Source: Sedimentitalea todarodis
GTDB lineage: Bacteria > Pseudomonadota > Alphaproteobacteria > Rhodobacterales > Rhodobacteraceae
Direction: 5' to 3'
DNA length: 64,000 bases
NCBI RefSeq assembly: GCF_032595355.1
Contig: NZ_JASMWN010000002.1
Location: 124,001 to 188,000 of the forward strand
The notes below the pieces were generated by a model, which searched no databases, was not told the DNA's origin, and saw only the letters and a program-made list of their open reading frames with translations. Both the position numbers and the translations under genes were made by a program. This document shows positions 60,414 through 64,000 of the stretch, one piece after another. Each line of letters begins with the position of its first letter. The first letter of the stretch is position 1.

Positions 60414-60872
60414 TTGGGTGCAGTCTACATCGATGCCGATGCCTGCCCGGTCAAGGCCGAGGCAGAGCGCGTCGCCACCCGCCACGGCCTGCGATTGCTC
60501 GTTGTCTCGAACGGCGGGTTGCGCCCCTCGGTCAACCCGCTGGTGGAAACGGTGATCGTGGCAGAAGGCCCGGATGCCGCCGACATGTGGATCGCCGAGC
60601 GGTGCGGGGTCGGCGATGTGGTCGTGACCGGTGATATCCCGCTGGCCGCCAAATGCGTGGCAACCGGCGCTCGCGTGCTCCGCCACAACGGCGAGGCATT
60701 CACCGAGGCCAATATCGGACAGCAACTGGCAATGCGCGACCTGATGGCCGATCTGCGCGCTGCCAACCCGCTTGGCGCGGGCGGCGGCGGCAAGGGCTTT
60801 ACAAAGGCCGACCGCTCCCGTTTTCTGGACGCTCTGGAGCGGGAGATCAGAGCGGCCTCTCGTCGCAGCTGA
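60414..60872 (+). CDS. YaiI/YqxD family (DUF188) PIN-like protein
   Basis: The 152-residue protein has the family start VYIDADACPVKAEAERVA and conserved acidic positions (ADMWIAER, GDVVVTGDIPLA) of a PIN-like nuclease fold. Function unknown; an RNA-acting nuclease is possible. Translation appears to start at TTG 60414, which leaves only a five-base gap from fghA. Confidence 0.88.
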   Translation: MGAVYIDADACPVKAEAERVATRHGLRLLVVSNGGLRPSVNPLVETVIVAEGPDAADMWIAERCGVGDVVVTGDIPLAAKCVATGARVLRHNGEAFTEANIGQQLAMRDLMADLRAANPLGAGGGGKGFTKADRSRFLDALEREIRAASRRS

Positions 60873-60906
60873 CCGCAAGACGCTCTTCGATACAGGGAGG
60901 CCCGCA

Positions 60907-61527
60907 ATGCAACCAGAAGCCGTGGTTTTCGACATCGGCAATGTGCTGATCGAATGGCAACCGAAGCGGTTTTATGATCGCGTGATCGGCCCGGCCCGCC
61001 GTCGCGCCATGTTTCAGTCCGTCGATCTGTACGCCATGAACGAGTGCGTCGATCGCGGCGCGCATTTCACCGAGACCATCTATGCCACCGCCGAGGAATT
61101 CCCGGACTGGCGCAATGAAATCCGCATGTGGCACGATCGCTGGATCGAACTGGCACAGCCGGAGATCCCGCATTCCATCCGCCTGCTGCGCGCCTTGCGC
61201 AGCAAGGGTGTGCCGGTCTTTGCCCTGTCCAACTTCGGCATTCAGAGCTTTGACTACGCCGCCTCGCATTATCCGTTTCTGCACGAATTTGACCGGCACT
61301 ATATCTCGGGCCACCTGCAGGTGATCAAACCCGATCCGAAAATCTATGACATCGTCGAAACCGACAGTGGCGTCGCCCCGACCGCGCTGCTTTTTACCGA
61401 TGACATCGTTGACAATATCGACATCGCAAATAGCCGCGGCTGGCAGACCCATCTGTTTGAGGGCCCGCAAGGCTGGGCCGACCGGCTGGTCGGGGCCGGG
61501 TTGCTCACAACAACGGAGGCCGCATGA
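60907..61527 (+). CDS. HAD-superfamily IA hydrolase
   Basis: The 206-residue protein has HAD motif I VVFDIGNVLIEW, motif II FALSNFG, motif III Lys in VIKPDPKIY, and motif IV LLFTDDIVDNI. It is likely a small phosphatase of the YihX/epoxide-hydrolase-like HAD-IA group. GGGAGG lies upstream of ATG 60907. The stop overlaps the next gene by four bases (ATGA). Confidence 0.88.
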   Translation: MQPEAVVFDIGNVLIEWQPKRFYDRVIGPARRRAMFQSVDLYAMNECVDRGAHFTETIYATAEEFPDWRNEIRMWHDRWIELAQPEIPHSIRLLRALRSKGVPVFALSNFGIQSFDYAASHYPFLHEFDRHYISGHLQVIKPDPKIYDIVETDSGVAPTALLFTDDIVDNIDIANSRGWQTHLFEGPQGWADRLVGAGLLTTTEAA

Positions 61528-62441
61528 CCATTCCATTCATCTCCTTTGCCGAGGGCGAGGCACAGCTTGACTGGCTCGGCCTGACCGAGGCGCTTGCGCG
61601 GGGTCACGATCTGCCCAAGGCCGAAATCGGAGATACGTTCCTCTATCGCGATCCTGACACGCTGCTGTCTCGTTCCGCCTGGATCGACGGCATGGGGCTG
61701 GCGGTCAAGACTGCGACGATCTTTCCGCAAAACCCCGAGCGCGGCACACCGATGGTCAATGGCGCAGTCTGTCTGTATTCTGACCGCGATGGAACCATCT
61801 CGGCCTTGATCGACTTTCACCTCGTGACCAAATGGAAAACCGTGGGCGACAGCCTGCTCGCGGCAAAACGGCTTGCGCGTGTCGACAGCAAATCCATTCT
61901 GATCGTAGGCACCGGCACAGTCGGCGGTGGGCTTTGCGACGCCTTTGCCGCCGGGTTTCCGGACGCAGAAATCACGCTCTGGAACCGCACCCGTGCCAAG
62001 GCCGATGCGCTGGCGGAACAACATCCCGGCGTCACCGTCGCCGATGATCTGGAACAGGCGGTCCGCGCCTCTGACATCATCATCACCGCAACCATGTCCT
62101 CGTCGCCGATCATCAATGGAGACTGGCTGCAACCGGGTCAGCACCTCAACCTGATCGGGGCCTACCGTCCCGACATGCGCGAAGCCGACGACGCCGCATT
62201 CAGGCGCGCGCGGCTGTTCGTGGATAGTTTTGACACCACCATCGGCCACATCGGCGAAATCCAGATACCTCTGGACGAGGGCGTGATCACGCGAAACGAC
62301 CTGATCGCCGACTATTACGATCTGGCCGCCTTTGTGCGTCAGTCTGATGATGAAATCACACTGTTCAAGAACGGCGGTGGTGCGCATCTGGACCTGATGA
62401 CAAGCCGCCATATCCTCGATCGCTGGCAAGCGAGTCAGTGA
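61524..62441 (+). CDS. Ornithine cyclodeaminase/mu-crystallin family protein
   Basis: The 305-residue NAD(P)-binding enzyme has the family Lys in VKTATIFPQN, Rossmann motif IVGTGTVGGGL and ATMSSSPIINGDWLQPG. Relatives include ornithine cyclodeaminase and delta-1-pyrroline-2-carboxylate reductase; the latter activity is more common in such proteobacterial enzymes. It is coupled to the HAD gene by an ATGA overlap. Confidence 0.87.
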   Translation: MTIPFISFAEGEAQLDWLGLTEALARGHDLPKAEIGDTFLYRDPDTLLSRSAWIDGMGLAVKTATIFPQNPERGTPMVNGAVCLYSDRDGTISALIDFHLVTKWKTVGDSLLAAKRLARVDSKSILIVGTGTVGGGLCDAFAAGFPDAEITLWNRTRAKADALAEQHPGVTVADDLEQAVRASDIIITATMSSSPIINGDWLQPGQHLNLIGAYRPDMREADDAAFRRARLFVDSFDTTIGHIGEIQIPLDEGVITRNDLIADYYDLAAFVRQSDDEITLFKNGGGAHLDLMTSRHILDRWQASQ

Positions 62442-62550
62442 ACACCCCCCATTTGCCGATGTGATCGCGGAGCGTAATGGTCGGGTACCAATTGCATTTC
62501 ACTGAAAGGGCGCTTATCTGGGCGCCAGACCGGCCAACAGAGGCATCGCA

Positions 62551-63504
62551 ATGAACTGGATTACCAACTACGTCCGACCCAGGATCAACTCGATCTTTTC
62601 GCGCCGCGAAACGCCCGAGAACCTCTGGCAGAAATGCGATGAATGCGGGACCATGCTGTTTCACCGCGAGTTGCGTGAACATCTGAACGTCTGCACCAGT
62701 TGCGGCCACCACATGGTGATCAGCCCGCGCGAACGCTTCAAGGCCCTTTTCGATGGCGGCGTCTTTGCCGAAATCGCGGTCCCCACTCCGATTGCCGACC
62801 CGCTGCATTTCCGCGACCAGAAGAAATACCCCGACCGGCTGAAGGCTGCGCAGCGGGACACCGGCGAAGCCGAGGCAATGCTGGCCGCGACAGGCGAAAT
62901 CGGCCGGACTCCGATCGTGGCCGTGGCACAGGACTTCGGCTTCATGGGCGGGTCCATGGGCATGTACGTGGGCAATGCGATCATCGCTGCCGCGCAGGAG
63001 GCCGTGAAACTCGAACGGCCCTTGATTCTGTTTTCGTCCGCTGGCGGCGCCCGGATGCAGGAAGGTATTCTCAGCCTCATGCAGATGCCCCGAACAACGG
63101 TGGCTGTGCAGATGCTCAAAGAAGCCGGCCTGCCCTATATCGTGGTGCTGGCACATCCTACGACGGGTGGCGTCACCGCATCCTATGCCATGCTGGGCGA
63201 TATCCAGATCGCGGAACCCAATGCGCTGATCTGCTTTGCCGGCCCGCGCGTGATCGAACAAACGCTGGGCGAACGCCTGCCCGACGGCTTCCAGCGCGCC
63301 GAGTACCTGCTGGATCACGGCATGCTGGACCGAGTCATTGCACGCACCCATATGCGCGACGAACTGATTACGCTCACGCGCATGCTGCTCGGCCTGCCAC
63401 CCGCCGTTCGCGGCGAACTTCCAGCGCCCGAACCGACCAGTCCGAAAGCGGAACCCGACAAGGCAGAACCCAAGGCTCCTGCCGCAAAACCAGACAAGAA
63501 ATGA
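62551..63504 (+). CDS. accD: Acetyl-CoA carboxylase carboxyltransferase subunit beta
   Basis: The 317-residue subunit transfers carboxyl from biotin to acetyl-CoA, giving malonyl-CoA for fatty acid synthesis. The N-terminal zinc ribbon is Cys-Asp-Glu-Cys ... Cys-Thr-Ser-Cys (about residues 29-51) and the catalytic crotonase-like core has FMGGSMGMYVG and SSAGGARMQEG. The Lys/Ala/Pro-rich tail (290-317) is longer than in E. coli. folC starts within its stop codon (ATGA). Confidence 0.97.
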   Translation: MNWITNYVRPRINSIFSRRETPENLWQKCDECGTMLFHRELREHLNVCTSCGHHMVISPRERFKALFDGGVFAEIAVPTPIADPLHFRDQKKYPDRLKAAQRDTGEAEAMLAATGEIGRTPIVAVAQDFGFMGGSMGMYVGNAIIAAAQEAVKLERPLILFSSAGGARMQEGILSLMQMPRTTVAVQMLKEAGLPYIVVLAHPTTGGVTASYAMLGDIQIAEPNALICFAGPRVIEQTLGERLPDGFQRAEYLLDHGMLDRVIARTHMRDELITLTRMLLGLPPAVRGELPAPEPTSPKAEPDKAEPKAPAAKPDKK

Positions 63505-64000
63505 CCGCAGCCTCATCCGATATCATCCTTGAACGGATGATGGCCCTGCACCCCAAGATCATTGACCTGACGCTGGATCGAATGTGGCGCCTGCTCGCCG
63601 CGTTGGATCATCCGGAGCGTGAGTTGCCGCCGGTGATCCATATTGCGGGCACCAACGGCAAAGGCTCGACACTTGCCATGATACGGGCCGGGCTCGAAGG
63701 GGCCGGGCGCACGGCGCACGCCTATACCAGCCCGCATCTGGCACGGTTTCACGAGCGTATCCGCGTATCAGGCGACCTGATCAGTGAACCCGACCTGATC
63801 GCCGTTCTCGACGAATGCTATGCTGCCAACGGCGATGCCGAGATCACCTATTTCGAAATCACGACCTGCGCAGCCCTGCTCGCGTTTTCCCGCGCAGCGG
63901 CGGATTACACCTTGCTCGAGGTCGGTCTCGGCGGGCGATTGGATGCCACCAATGTCGCTGCCGCGCCCAAGGTGACGGTGATCACCCCGATTTCCATCGA
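63501..64000 (+). CDS. folC: Folylpolyglutamate/dihydrofolate synthase, 5' part only
   Basis: About 166 residues are visible before the right edge of the window. The P-loop IHIAGTNGKGST and the following AYTSPHLARFHERIRV and LLEVGLGGRLDATN are the FolC signature. It adds glutamates to folates and makes dihydrofolate. It is coupled to accD by ATGA, the usual accD-folC order. Continues beyond 64000. Confidence 0.95.
   Translation, partial: MTAASSDIILERMMALHPKIIDLTLDRMWRLLAALDHPERELPPVIHIAGTNGKGSTLAMIRAGLEGAGRTAHAYTSPHLARFHERIRVSGDLISEPDLIAVLDECYAANGDAEITYFEITTCAALLAFSRAAADYTLLEVGLGGRLDATNVAAAPKVTVITPISI

Overview
The window is a contiguous piece of a GC-rich (about 60%) chromosome from an alphaproteobacterium, most likely a marine Rhodobacteraceae (Roseobacter group) member. 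The evidence is gene content and order: dnaX-ybaB-recR, an Irr-type Fur protein next to fabA-fabB-fabI, an L-malyl-CoA lyase of the Rhodobacter type, TRAP transporters, membrane ferritin MbfA behind a perfect Irr (ICE) box, and accD-folC. I found no rRNA, tRNA, CRISPR array, insertion sequence or prophage.

Layout. 1-3.9 kb: end of a ypfJ-like metallopeptidase gene, then dnaX, a small secreted/membrane protein, ybaB and recR, with a perfect 21-bp-arm palindrome between ybaB and recR. 3.9-9.9 kb: sugar-acid module (uxuA, GntR regulator, TRAP dctPQM, idonate-type dehydrogenase). 9.9-18.6 kb: an amidohydrolase, a long nested palindrome, and a compact azole-peptide (TOMM/RiPP) locus: a fused E1-like/YcaO cyclodehydratase diverges from a SAM-cyclase-ATPase-TPR protein, which is followed by a 137-aa precursor with a nitrile-hydratase-like leader and a C terminus ending Ser-Cys-Cys; a metallo-beta-lactamase-fold lactonase-like enzyme and an ABM-domain protein follow. 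18.8-29.5 kb: heme and iron block: hmuSTUV on the minus strand diverges from a plus-strand run of small unknowns, hemP, imelysin, bfd, bfr, di-heme oxidoreductase, a second imelysin and a DUF1513 protein.

29.5-33.5 kb: D-amino-acid catabolism (dgcN, dgcA, D-amino-acid aminotransferase). 33.8-38 kb: mcl1, irr, fabA-fabB-fabI. 38-48.6 kb: mixed metabolic genes, including an overlapping operon of a haloacid dehalogenase, three alpha/beta hydrolases and a PLP dehydratase, then a TetA-like exporter, an alcohol dehydrogenase and an enolase-superfamily enzyme. 48.7-52.4 kb: a 1026-aa ABC-exporter-like protein with ruined ATPase motifs and a C-terminal cyclic-nucleotide-binding domain, and a DUF3307 protein. 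52.4-56.5 kb: two HasA-hemophore domains, each fused to RTX repeats, flank a heme-type TonB-dependent receptor. 56.8-64 kb: TetR, mbfA, AEC transporter, fghA, yaiI, HAD hydrolase, ornithine-cyclodeaminase-like enzyme, accD and the start of folC.

How it fits together: iron and heme run through the window. The RTX hemophores and receptor would capture heme outside the cell, HmuTUV would import it and HmuS would handle it; imelysins, Bfr/Bfd and MbfA manage uptake, storage and efflux of iron, and Irr is the likely common regulator. The TOMM locus is the main candidate for an undescribed system: it has a precursor, a fused cyclodehydratase and its own large cyclase/ATPase, but no dehydrogenase or exporter inside the window. 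All functional names come from reading sequence and remembered family features; no database search was run.
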